64,000 bases of DNA from Gordionus sp. m RMFG-2023. Its lineage: Eukaryota; Nematomorpha; Gordioida; Chordodea; Parachordodidae. Location of the stretch: assembly GCF_954871325.1 (NCBI RefSeq), contig NC_088777.1, positions 53,978,703-54,042,702 on the forward strand. Direction: 5' to 3'. The notes below the pieces were generated by a model that did no database searches, had not been told where the DNA came from, and saw only the letters and a program-made list of their open reading frames with translations. Of the stretch, positions 1-12,900 are shown piece after piece. The number at the start of each line of letters is the position of its first letter. Position 1 is the stretch's first letter. The position numbers and the translations under genes were made by a program.

Positions 1-328
1 AAAATTTATATTTAAACACATTATTTTTTTTCTATAAGGTTAAATAATATAAAAATTTACCAAAATCGCTTTTGCATTATAGAAAAAACTAGTGCTCTTA
101 AAGTAACTTAAAATATGTAACTGCCAGGTTACATTTCAAAAGTAACTGTTAGCCACACTGAAAAACATTAATAATTTTTTTGGATTTGTTTACACGTTTG
201 ACCTTGCTAGAGAGTATTTATCGGAAATTAATCATTATATATAGTAGGAATGGTTTTTTCATGTTGTAAATATTACTTATAAAAGGTTTTTAACGTTACT
301 ACAAATACTACCTTTAACTTTTCAGTAG

Positions 329-433
329 TACGAGGAGTTTTTCCAACACTCATACAGATACTTATGTTGCTACTACAAGCTAATACATAAGTATTTTAAT
401 ATGGATAATCTCCTATTTAATACTTCAACATGA
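329..433 (+). other. Candidate conserved exon (copy A)
   Basis: A 35-codon open stretch ending in TGA follows an AG (TTTTCAGTAG). It would read YEEFFQHSYRYLCC and onward to LLFNTST. Compared with 39099-39203 I count seven base changes, five of them synonymous in this frame (TAC/TAT, GAG/GAA, TAC/TAT, AAG/AAA, CTC/CTA). That pattern suggests past coding constraint. The Cys-Cys pair followed by basic and aromatic residues resembles a receptor tail, but no family is recognised. It may be a terminal exon of a gene starting left of the window, or chance. Confidence 0.3.
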
Positions 434-1256
434 ATTTTATTACAATACATAACAATTCTGAGATGGAGATTCGATAATGATTTGGAATTTACTGACCCCC
501 CCCCCCCCCCACCCCACCTATATCATTCCTATTTGCCAACTGAAGGGATTAATTAATAATTTTTCAATTAAAATTATTAATTACACAAGAAAGATAAAAT
601 ATACTTTCCTCACCCCCTAAAGGTTAATAATTTTATAATTGAAAACTTATAAAAATTATTTAAAAAATATAAAAATAAAAAGTGATTTTGCATTAAGGAA
701 AATTATATTTGTCATTTCAATTATTTTATGACTATACATGACATATATTATTTTTTAAAAATTAAATAAGCATTATATTTTATTATAAATTATTTATTTA
801 AAAATATCCTAATTTTCACATCAATTTAAAATTAATTTTTTATAATAGTCCAAGTTAAACCGTTTTTATAATTTTACAAATAACATTAATATCATATACA
901 TAGTATTTAATTATTTAATATATATTTAATTCATTTTGAAGAGAAAAAAAGAATTTAATATGAAAAGTCTAAAAATTATCATATAATTCAATAAAAACCA
1001 ATTTGATGACCAAAAACGATTTTTTTTAAAAAAAAAGGATTTATAAAGTTTTATAATGATATAAATCGATTTCAAGAATTCTCTCAAAAATGATCCCCTA
1101 AAATTTTAAAAACAATCTTCCTAATTCTTTCTACAGTGGAATTGACAAAGAAAAATATAAATTATGGTATATATATAGCCCTTTTCTTATCATTTAGTTT
1201 TTATTTTATCAATATATAAATGTTGTATATTGTAAAACGAATTATCGTGATTCAAG

Positions 1257-1370
1257 GATGATCAAGGATTAGATATAATCTATGTGGCACATCAGGAAGA
1301 AGCCGCAGAATATTGGAACGATACCTTGAATCCCATGAAACAATGGACGAGCAATTTGAAAGATAATCAA
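1257..1370 (+). CDS. Candidate upstream exon of class B receptor, copy A
   Basis: Thirty-eight open codons follow an AG, beginning DDQGLDIIYVAH and ending WTSNLKDNQ, with an N-glycosylation sequon (N-D-T after a Trp). Against 39849-39962 most changes fall at third positions (ATC/ATT, TAT/TAC, two GCA/GCG, AGC/AGT), a coding signature. It begins and ends in phase 0, compatible with joining to the TM1 exon at 3901, which also starts in phase 0, so it may be part of the receptor ectodomain. The flanking GT (GTTTAA) and the polypyrimidine tract are weak, and no cysteines are present. Membership of the receptor gene is inference. Confidence 0.4.
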
Positions 1371-3142
1371 GTTTAAATTAACATTTCACGAATTTGTTCT
1401 TTTATTCTTTTTGTAATGATTAGGAAATTCCCTAATAAAGCGCTAAAATTATTTTATTATTTTTTTCATGCCTTGTTATCCCTGTCTCTCGTGTTAATAC
1501 AGTCAAAATTATTCTTTCGCTAACTTCTCTTTTATTTACTACCAGCGTTATAATCTTTTTCTCCGCTATAAACTTCCGGCGGTTTTTGCTTTTTCGGGTA
1601 ACGCACCAAATTCTCTATTTTTTTATGTCTGAATCTGAAATATCTAAACTTCTAATTTATGTTACTTCTCTTGATGAACCGTCATTTTAACGTAGTCATG
1701 CATATTCTACATAATTTTTCCAAGTTTTACTATCCCAAAATTTTGAATCTCCAAATACTCACATCTTTATCTTAAAAAATCTCCAAAAGCACACTGATCT
1801 TGTATTCTGGCTATCCAAACTTTCAGTCATTATAACGGTAAACTCTCTTCTTCTCCTTATTCAGAATCAAAAATTTCTCCCGTGATTTTCCCATTAATCG
1901 TCATTTCTAAAAGCCATCTGATGACTGCCTTTAAACATGCCCAGATTTAGAACCATTTTCTGCCATCCCTGAGTGTATTTTCTGATTTCTAACTTAAAAA
2001 CTACCCCATCATTGCAACGATTTTTATTATTAAAATATATTCTCAGTCATAAAAGTTATTTATCACATTTTATTTAAAACCTCGATATACATTGGATTGA
2101 TTATCATTAAATGTTACTATTATATTATGATTTTTATACCTCTTCATCCGCCAGAATCGTTAAAACTTTATTTATTGTTCACTTTTTTCGATCTAAGTCT
2201 AAACTATACCCCCTTTATTTTTACAAGCAGTAATGCCGTGCTTATTTCTAATTTTAAATAATTTTCATTTTTAAATTATAAGAAAAGAAGAGAAGAGAAA
2301 AAGGTTGATAATTAAAACTTTTTTAAAATAAACTAAACTAAACTATATATATATATAACTAATTTAGAGGCCAAATTTTAATTTTAATTATTTTTTCTTT
2401 TTTTATTCAATTATAATTATTAATATATATATATTTGTTAGTTCATTTTTTAAAATTGATATCAATTAGTATCATTTTAAAAAGAAATGTTAAATATGGG
2501 TAAGATAAGATCAGTTCCAATTTCCAATATTCTTCCAGCAATATAAACATATTTTTTTATATATATATTATTAAATTTATAAATGGATAATTTACGAAAA
2601 ATCAAAATATTTCTTAAAACGAAATATAGAGTAAAAGAAATTAAAATTAAATTTTTATCTTACAGATTTTGAAGTTATTACAACTAAAACACACAGTTTT
2701 GGGAATATAAACTAAAATTATTGCTTATATCTCAAATGGCAGTCCGTTAATTTACCTAATGTATATGATAAAATTTTTTTTCCAATGATATATTTAAAAA
2801 TATAAATTTACGTGACCCGCTAAAAAGTGGTGCAAGCAGAAAAAGGCCAGGGTACGTTGAAGCAGAAAGCCCTGGCATAAATATTTTAAATTTAACACAT
2901 TAGAATAATAATTCTACTAAAAAAAAAATATTCATAACAATATACTATATAAAAATGAAGTGAAATTTATTGTCTAAAGTGACTTTTGTAGATATGGATA
3001 TTTATTTCTAAATAGAGGTGAGGGAAAATAAGGAGGGGGGGGTGTAATTTTTCAAGTAAATGTATATAAATAAATATATTCTCAAGAGTGCTGAGGCTAT
3101 TGATTTGGAAGAGGAGCACAAATGGGATGCAAGTATGTTGTG

Positions 3143-3441
3143 GTGATCGGGTCTAATTTTTTTTTTCTAAAGTTTTGCCCGGCCATAATTTATTTAAACG
3201 ATAGAAATTAATTTTTATAATTACTCAAAATAAACGATATATATGTTATATTGCGTCTTGTTTTCTATAAATAAAATGAAATATTTTTATTTTACATAAA
3301 AAAATTCAACATAAAGTTGATAAATTTAGGTCTAAGACCCGACCCGACCCGACCCGACCCGGTCCGAATTTTCTCAAAAAATATTCAGCCCGACCCAGCC
3401 CCAACCTGATTTTGTTATATAGGCCTTTGCAGATCTCTAGT
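3143..3441. mobile_element. Short insertion in copy A with GC-rich core
   Basis: Absent from copy B, where the target reads straight through (TATGTTGTGTGGGC near 43823). Flanked by near-identical 8-mers, ATGTTGTG at 3135-3142 and GTGTTGTG at 3442-3449, consistent with an 8-bp target duplication as hAT elements make. The right end is GCAGATCTCTAG. Inside lies a GACCC pentamer repeated several times at 3339-3360. Non-coding. Confidence 0.6.
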
Positions 3442-3900
3442 GTGTTGTGTGGGCTAAATAAAAAAAAACTATAACTTGTGTAAAAAGATTTTAAGATTAT
3501 TTGTATTTTTCAATGTATAATTAAGGTAAAAACAAGCTATAATGATTAATAAAACTTATGCAAAAAAATTAAAAACGTACTTTGACAGTAGGGCAAATTA
3601 CTGTCAATCAGTGGATCATATCCACAAGAGGCACACTCAGCCCTCTTATATTAAACGGGCCCTGAGAGTAGGGGCTTGGAAATCATTACTTGTTTTTAAA
3701 AAAAAGTAAGAGAAAATACAGTTTAAAAGTTTTTATTATACAAAACATGCCTACTAATATAATATCGTAGCTATGAATTTGAACGGGAATTGGTAAAGAA
3801 AAATATAGATAATATCAAGGATGGAAATTAATGTTAATTCAAATATCAAGTTTTAGCGTTATAAAAAAAAATATATAAGAAAAATATTATATATATATAG

Positions 3901-6900
3901 TCCATCATCAAGCATTATGGAACTGAAGACGGTCGTACTGCTGTAAAGATAAATGCAGCCCTAACGATATACTTTGTCGGGTACGGACTTTCGATCATTT
4001 GCCTCTCCACGGCTTTCTTTATCCTTATATCCTACAAGTATATAAAAATTAACAGTCTTTAAAAAAAATCATTAATATTTTGAAATCTTTGGCGTAGTAG
4101 GAGATGGAAGAAAAAAGAAAATGATTATAGCCAAAATTTATTATCCGTTCAAAACAAGAGGGGAATAGAATCATCGGATAGATGATTTGCATTAATTTAA
4201 TGTATTAGACAATGAGTAATATTGAGAAGATATATTGGTAACTCACCCCCCCCCCCATCTTGAAAATTGATTAAATATAAATAACCATAAGATTTAGATA
4301 ACATGCTAAAAATTAATTAAGAGAATCTTAAAATGTTTAAAAGGCCATAAAATTACATATACAAAAAATGTAATATTTTTTTCCACCATTATTTAACTTT
4401 CCGAAAATAATGGAAAGTATAAGTCATAAACGGAGATGGATGCGTTCCTTGCACGTGGAATGAAACTATTGTAAGAAAATATAAATCATCATTTCTGTTC
4501 GTATTATAAAATGTTAAAAATTGTATGCAAATGCGTAGAACCTTTAAAATTTAGCACAGCTTCTAGGATTCCAATGGTAATATTAAGAACGCTCTTCCCA
4601 ATATTGATTTTTTTTTAAGAAAAGAAAGAAAGACAAAAAGAAAGAAAGAAAGGAAAAGTGTCAATCAATAGAGGAAAAGTCTTAAAGGCTTAGGAAGAAG
4701 TGCTACTAAAACAGGGAAACTGTTAAACAGAAGAGGAAAAGGTTCAATCAAAAAAAGTAACAGTGTCAATCAAAATGAAAAAGTCCCACGATCAAACAAG
4801 AAGTGTCAAACAAAAGAGGAAAATGTCAAATAAAAAAAGGAAAAGTGTCAATCAAAAGAGGAAAAGTCTCAAAGGCTTAGGAAAAAGTGCTACTAAAACA
4901 GGAAAAGTGTTAAACAAAAAAGGAAAAGGTTCCATCAAAAAAAAGTAACAATGTCAATCAAACTGGGAAAAGTCCCACTATCAAAAAAGAAAAAGTGTCA
5001 ATCAAAAGAAGAAAAGTCCCAAAGGCTTAGGGAAAAAGTCCGGCCAAAACAGGAAAAGTGTCAAACAGAAAAGGAAAAGGTTCCATCAAAAAAAGTAACA
5101 GTGTCAATCAAAATGGAAAAGTCCCACGATCAAAAAAGAAGTGTCTAACAAAAGAGGAAATGTCAAATCAAAATAGGAAAAGTGTCAATCAAAAAAAATT
5201 TCATTCAAAAAAAGAAAATTTATAAAAAAGATCATTTTGGTAAATCATTAAATCTTGAGGAAATTTTTAATATTATTTTTTTTATGGATATGATCGTTAC
5301 TAGGTTAATTACAACCTAAATGATATATCGACCCATACTCAACGTATTGAGAATTTATGGAAAGATCTTAAGAGCATCCCTAGAACAGGATGATAATCTT
5401 CTTTGTCACTTATATACAGGCGAATATTTTTATTTTCGTAATATTATACATAATTTTTTTTAGCTAATATTTTCAAAATTACATTTAGTATAAAAAATTT
5501 TTTTTACAAATTTTGAGAGGGTTCTCTAAATTTTTCCGGGGGCTCTAGCCTCTGCGCTCTCCTCCCTCCCCTAGTGACGCTAACTGCAGATATGCCAAAT
5601 TTAAGTAAACTAATTTCTCCATTTCTAACTCATCATTTTATATTTTTGATATAAAATAAGTTCAAAAAAAAACTGACATAGTCCTAACTTAGTAGCATCT
5701 AATAATAAAAACACCACGCCTTTTTAATATTTTTTTAAAAAATATATCTTGGGCGCATTTAAAAATATTTCTAAAACAATAGATGGACGATGGGCCGGTA
5801 TATTATTTTTTTCGGAGTGAAATGAGTAGAAGAGAGTTGTGATTATTAATATTCAATTATTTTTTTAAATTAAATAATCATTATAAATAGGAGACATATT
5901 TTATAAGTTTAAATAAAAAATACATTTCAATAAATATAGGGCCAAAATCAACGGTTTTTTTTATAATTTTTTAAACATTGGGCGGATGAGCTGGTTAGAC
6001 AAATCTTTAGAAAAATGGGCCGATATTAAGAAAAATTAATGGGTGGGCTTAGCGGCTTAGAAAAATTAAATCAACGAGTGGGCATCCCTGTTGGCTTAAA
6101 CCACACCCTTACCTCTAATTCATTCATTAAAATACATAAAAAGTGTGTATCGTAGGCGTAGCTAGGATTTTCCTAGGGGGGGGGGAATAAGTCTGGAACA
6201 AATATGAAATATATTTTTACTAGTTTATAAATAATATAATAAATAACTTGTATATTCATTAATATAAAAGCCAATGATAAAAGCATGGTATTAATTTATT
6301 TCAAACAATTATAAGAAATTTATTTATAAAAGTAAGTAGACATATAGTTAATATTCCTCTATTATATAGAATTAGTAAAATACTAGGTAAAATTCCACTT
6401 TTACAGACATATGTGACAGTTAGAGAATATATTACAGTTAACATTTTAACAAATTTTACTAATCAATGCTCTTGATAATAAATATAACAACAACAATTTG
6501 CACTCAATTATTTAACGCCATCTATTTATTTAAAATATAAATGATATTAAAAATTAATTTTCATATTATTCATGCCGTAATGTTTTCAAAAGATATTTTC
6601 TGATATCCTTATCAATAATTTATAGTTTTCTGTAAAATATATAATTCGCTGTATTGGCAAAAACTTGATTGTCATGTGATAATTGATAAAATTAGATATA
6701 CTGTAAATCTAAGACATATAATAGTACACTGTATGTATTGTGCTTTAATATTTTTATTTAATTTATGATTTAATTTTATCAATAGTTTTATAATTATATT
6801 TTACTTTTATTAAGATAAATAAATTAAAATTACTCACTTTATAAAAAATTATATTTGATATATTATATTATTTAGTAATTTAATGGATCTATTATTAATA

Positions 6901-9900
6901 ATTATAATACATTTCCCTTTTGTCTTAAGACTTATCTTTGGCTTATATTACATTTATTAAAAAACATTTTTGGTTCATTTTACATATTTATTTTCCCAAA
7001 ATTGTATAAATTATGATGAATAGTTTTATAAAAAAATATCAACTTTTACATTTCTTTCTTTCAAATTATTGTTTAAGATATATGCATACATTTTTGAGGG
7101 TCAAAGAGTGAAAGGGGGCTAAGGGGGATGTTTTTTATTAGCTATAAATGATATTTACAAAAAGTGATAAATTTTTGAAAGGGGGGGATTTCTCCTTGTC
7201 CCCCCTCCCCTGGCTACGCCCATGGTGTGTATACATGGAGGTAATAAAAAAGCATTTCAAATAAATAAGAGATATTTAGTCTAAATGACTTAATGTATAC
7301 ACTTTAAATAAGTGAATCATTAGCCTAGTTTGGTATTTAATGTCATTGTATCAGAGAGCCAAAAAACAACCAAATTACGATTTAACAAGGTTAAGGATAC
7401 AATTAAAATAATAATAAGGGTATGGTTTTCATAATAATAATTACAAAAATCATTTTGTTATATAAATGTTTTATTAAATTTTTTTGCTGGCATTTAGTGC
7501 ACCTCTGCTTAAACGTTATTTTTATTTAAAAAAAAAGGGAATTTTGAAAAATAAAGAAGACATTAATCAAATTGACCAATTAAACAGAGATTAACCCATA
7601 GGGGGTTAGTTATATACTTTCTTTTTTAAATGTATTAAAAATGCTAAATAATATTTATTTTGATTGCTCAGAAAGCTAAGATGCTCCCGCAACAAAATAC
7701 ACTCCCATTTGATAATGTCCTTCCTGTTGAGCGAGATTTGTTGGCTGCTGTTTTACGAGGTCTTCAGAAACCGCACTGCCATGGCAGGACACAAGATTAT
7801 ATCTATATCTCAACTGTTAGCGGAATTGAAACAACCTTATCAGCCGCGCCCTTTCCATTTGTCCAAAGTTCGTTATGGAATCATTTTTTGGGGAGGGGTA
7901 TTATCATTTGAAACTTTATTTAGATAGATTTTTCGTTTATATTAATATATCTGAAAAATCTGAAGTGAAAGGAAGTAACAAATGCTTCTTTATAAAAGTG
8001 TTTGGATGTCAGCTAACTTCTTATCAACCCAAAATTATTTATTTGCATAACGATCAATGTAACTATCAACAAGATTATATATTTACAAATTTTTCGGGAT
8101 AAAAGTTTATGACTATATTTCTATCCATCTTAATAAGCTTACATTTCGATGTCACATTTTCTTTAAGATTTGTCTGTTTAAACTTTCCACTCGTCAACCT
8201 ACATATTATTCCCATTCTTTATCTGAGGCACCATCATATTCATATTCCCACCGAGTTTTGCGTCGATTGGAACCCTTATAACATCTCCATCTTTCTGCTC
8301 CGTTTATTAATGTTAAAGCTTAAATTATATAATATTCTTGCTATTTTACTCGTCCCGTAGTTATCCCATCTTTTGGTTAATCGTGCAAAGCCCTAACTTA
8401 TTAGAAAATGTCGATTCTAAATATTTGAAACCATATGATTTTTACATTCAAACCATCAATATAAACCATGAATTATTATAATAATTTTTATTTTCTTGTA
8501 TTTTATACCCATTCTTATATATAACTCAGTTTTCTTTATCTCTCTCCCATTCATTCAACTATCTTTTCCTCACTCACTAACAGAGTGCAATGCAGTCATT
8601 TTCAATAAAACCATTTCGTATTTTGTTTACGAGCTGATAAATAAGAGTTGTGTAGACTTATATATTTGGATCATGGAAAATTAGTTGTAATAAGTTTGAA
8701 GTACGCTAAGTTATTCCTGAGACTTCTCCGATTTAGTTGACGGGAACATGGAAGGTCTTATTCATGTTGATAAAATATATATGTGTTTTTTCTAATATTC
8801 GTGAATTTTGTTAAAACACATACTGTAACATGTAAATCAGTTCCTAAAATATTTTAATATTTTTATCTATTAACTCAAAGTAAATCATTAATTTGATGAC
8901 CCAGTAGTTACTGTTTCTTTTATTTAGTATATGGAGCCCTTACCATCTATTTATATGTTTTACATTTTACAAGAGTCGGCTAAACTTTGCTAACATATCT
9001 ACTAAGTCTAATTTATATCAGCACTACTAGAGCTTTAAAACCATTTAAAAAAATATTTATATACTTTTCTAAACACTTCTAATAAAACTCCTGCCATTGA
9101 GTCTCTTTATTTCCTGTCCCGAATTTAATAGCTCCTCATTGTACTCATGCCATCTATTTAATATATTTCTCAATTTTCTTTATTTCTTTCCCTAATATGT
9201 CCTTTATCAATCTTGTGTCCTTCACAATATCTCTCATACATATTGCTATCTCTTACTTTTACACCTCTCTTAACTATACCCATGATATAAGCTACGGTAA
9301 CCTTGTGGTTTTATCAACCATTCCCAGGTTTTATATAATCTCTTTTTATTCTTCCAACATCTTCTCTTCCCCATCATGTGTTACTCTCTTCGTATATTAA
9401 CCTACCTTGCAATTTTTCAAGAACCCTATTATGTCACTCTTCAGATTTTTGTAATGAGATTCTGCCTCTCAGATTACCAATTAAAATCGATTCCCCTAAC
9501 TCAGTGCCATATGTTTCTTGCGCGCTTATTAATTTTGTTCCATTAATCATATATATTGGAGCTCATGAGCTAGGGCCTAGTGTTGCTAAAAAGCCTGATC
9601 AAGATTATGACCAAAATAATATCGTGTAAACCTGATGATCTTGCTCGTGGATGATAGAAAGGTTTAGGCGTCTACTTGCCTAAATCTTGAGGTTTACACA
9701 ATATTATTTTGGCTAAAATTTCAACAGGGCCGTTTATTAAAAATTGACCCTAATCGGGCTTTTTAACAGCATTACTAGGGCCTATATTTCATACATCAAT
9801 TTAAAATCTATTGCCAATTTATTTTGACATGCTCTACACCTGATTCGCTATTAAGTTTTCTTTATTTAGGCCGCATTCATAAGGGAATTCGATACGACAA

Positions 9901-12900
9901 CAGCTGATTGATTTTTAAAATCTGTTTATGAGATCAATTTTTTGTAAAATAATTTTTATTTTATCTTTAATTCCATACATGATAATAATCTAAGAAATAT
10001 TGGTTTTAATAAATAAAAATTGGTTAATCGATCAGCTGTTAAATCGTGTCGGATCGGATCCTACTATGAATGCAGCCTTATTCCTTGGAGTCATTTTATA
10101 TGATTTTTATAATAATCAATCTTATTCATTGGAGTCCAGGATATTGGCAGGGAAGGGAAGACTATTAAATATGTTTTCCCTATAAAGGCGAGACATTATA
10201 GTAGACATCGTAACTTTTACTCATCAGACAAATTTCTGAAGAGGGCCCGAGCCGCCCATCCTTTACCCTTAGCTACGTCTATGCTGTATAGATAAATTCT
10301 TATATTATATATTTTGTTTAACAATCATATGTTTGAAAATTATTTTGAGAATAACCACTAAAAAAAATAAAAGAGGAATTAGTATATTAGGAACAATGCT
10401 GGTCTACATATCATTTTTAAAATATTAAATATTTATTAGGTATCGATTTGCAACACCTTATCAACATTCTACATCTACTTCCACACTACGACATTCTTTT
10501 GGATGTTCGTGGAGGGCATATACCTCTACCAGGTTTTGATAATTGACTTTCCGGGGAAAGTGTTCTCCATGAAATATTACTACATCATTGGATGGGGTAA
10601 GTTTTCTAAAAATATAAATTTTCTTAAATGTATTTTTTTGTAGGTGTCGTTTAACGGCACGGTAAAACTCAATATTTCATCCAGAAAAATACTACGCCAG
10701 TCTGAAAATTTAGTTGCTCATAGAAGGAACAAAGGTCTTTACATATATTATCGTAATCTCGAGGCTTAGGCAATATTTTTCTAGCTAAAATATTGAGTTA
10801 GCCGTTTAAAAAATCGGTTTAAAACGAGTAGTTTAAACAACACTAGTTTTTTGGCAGAAAATTTGGTTAAACGCAGGTGAGTAAAAACGAAATTTATGGG
10901 AAAATAATGATGATTGGGAGAAAAGGAGACTAAATACTGTATTTAGTGATGCTTAGTCACCCTAACTAGGGCCAATTACTATATGACCTAGCCCATCTTA
11001 TAACCTAAAAAAATTAGCTTAGATCTTCTAAGTTGATTGCCAACTTTGAAGATTAAGATCATTTTTTTTAGTATTAAAACTTGGCAGTTTACAAAATTTT
11101 AGTGATTTAACCAATACTGACTGTATCCTTATATTTTTATAAGTTATGTATTCTTCTTTATAAGCATAATAAATTTCATGAAATGTAGCATATATGTTAT
11201 ATGTTATTAAATTTTTTTATTTTAATATTAATTGGAGGTCGGCCCTGCGATCTGGCTAAATTAGAATTTGCCAGATAACTTGTACATTGGGCTGGGTCAG
11301 AAGTTTTTAAAAAATTTTTAAAGCGTTAATATCTATTCCCTTTATAAGAATTACTTGGGAGTCGGACAAGTCTTATAATATTGTTTTCCTGGGCGAAGGG
11401 GATTCGATTTTCCCTCCAGGATGAACAAACAATCTAATTCTGGGTTCGTGCCGACCTCTAAAATCTTAATCGATCCTCTCCAGGCGCCCAGCAATGAATT
11501 ATTTAAAATTATGTATAGATATTATTTATTTTAGCAGAAAGTAAACCATTAATTTTAAAAAAGATATCGTAAAATATTTTTATCTATTAATATAAGCGAA
11601 ATTTTTAAGTGTATTTGATTAACATTTTTAAAATAACTTTTTGGGACATATAGATTAAGGAATTGGTCTATACTCCACGGTCATCTGGGGAATAAATTTA
11701 CTTGTTTCGTGGAAGATTGTTAAAGCGTGCAAGAGATTGGAGAGGGCCTGACCTCTAAGTAACAGGCGTTAACGAATTTTTGCATGAAGCATCCATAATT
11801 CTTAATAAATGACTTCAATGGGTTTAAAACTTGGATCATTTATTTGTGAATATTTAATTAAAATTGTAATATTTGTCTAGATAAATACTATAACTTTCCA
11901 CATGTTCATAAACATTACAATATAATGGAATAATTGTTGAAATTTTTGAATGATGTTCCTTTCAGAGAAGAGAAGATTCTGTTTTGATATAAAAATCTTT
12001 CAAATCCTACATTATTTTTAATCAAATATATGTCTTCCTTCAATTTTCATGAGTCATGAAAATTGAATTTAAAAGAAAAAATTATGTAGAGATAGATTTG
12101 AAAAAAAAAATGAAATTTACACATTTTAAATTTTGTTTTATATAATTATCAGAAGACCTGCAAAGAATCTTTCTTATAGGCCTCCAAATTTTTTGATGTC
12201 TTGAGAATATCGTGGCTATGTTAGAATTTTTGCAACTAGACCAGACTTATTGGCCATGGCCTGTATATCCCGGTCTAGTTTACGTTGAAATAAGCAATCA
12301 GTTTACATAATATTTAGAGAATTCACTCATATTTTATGCCCTAAAATAATTTATATTAAAAAGTGCATCAATGAAAGTTCTTTGTTAAAAAGAAAAATAT
12401 ATAGGTTACCAATTTTTTTCCCCCATGAATTTCGTTTTTCGATTGTCTATCTTGAACCAATTTAAAAATAACCTTCTCCACCTTTTTTGGTTTAGAAAAT
12501 CGATTTTCGCGCCTTGATTAAGTATCCGTAATTAAGTTAAATTCTTTTATTTGGATCGGCACAAAACTTTATTAAACACATGTGTTTTTAAAGGGCTAAC
12601 TCAAAATTTCATCCAGAATATAATATTACTCAAGTCTGAAGATTTGGCTTGTAGAAGGGAACAATGGTTCGGACATCTATTATCGAAATTTCATGGCTTA
12701 GGCAATATTTTTCCGGCTAAAATATCGAATCGGCTCTAAAGGAGTCGTTTAAAAACACTATTAAAACTATACAGGACTAGTTATAATAGGAAAATAATGA
12801 GTAAGGACTATACATTTAAAGGGAGAAACGTTATAGATTATAAGATACCGAAAAATTGTAGACTTAATTATTGTACATTCCCCCCTTTTTTTAGGCCTAC

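Noticed and set aside
4430-4480. Stretch reading NGDGCVPCTWNETI followed by GTAAGA, resembling a cysteine-rich exon with a donor
   Set aside because: It lies between the TM1 and TM2 exons, where an ectodomain exon cannot belong, and is absent from copy B.
4763-5148. Two Lys/Ser-rich open frames resembling basic proteins
   Set aside because: They are translations of a purine-rich minisatellite in the receptor intron; the copy B array is short and does not preserve the frames.
7660-7911. Open frame MIAQKAKMLPQQN in frame 1 over the TM2 exon
   Set aside because: The other frame (KLRCSRNKIHSHLIMSF) carries the class B TM2 motif, fits splice phases and is conserved in copy B.
8109-9629. Several 60-83 codon open frames rich in Ile/Phe/Leu
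   Set aside because: Frames are not preserved in the paralogous block 49560-51050 and there is no silent-site bias; treated as intron sequence.
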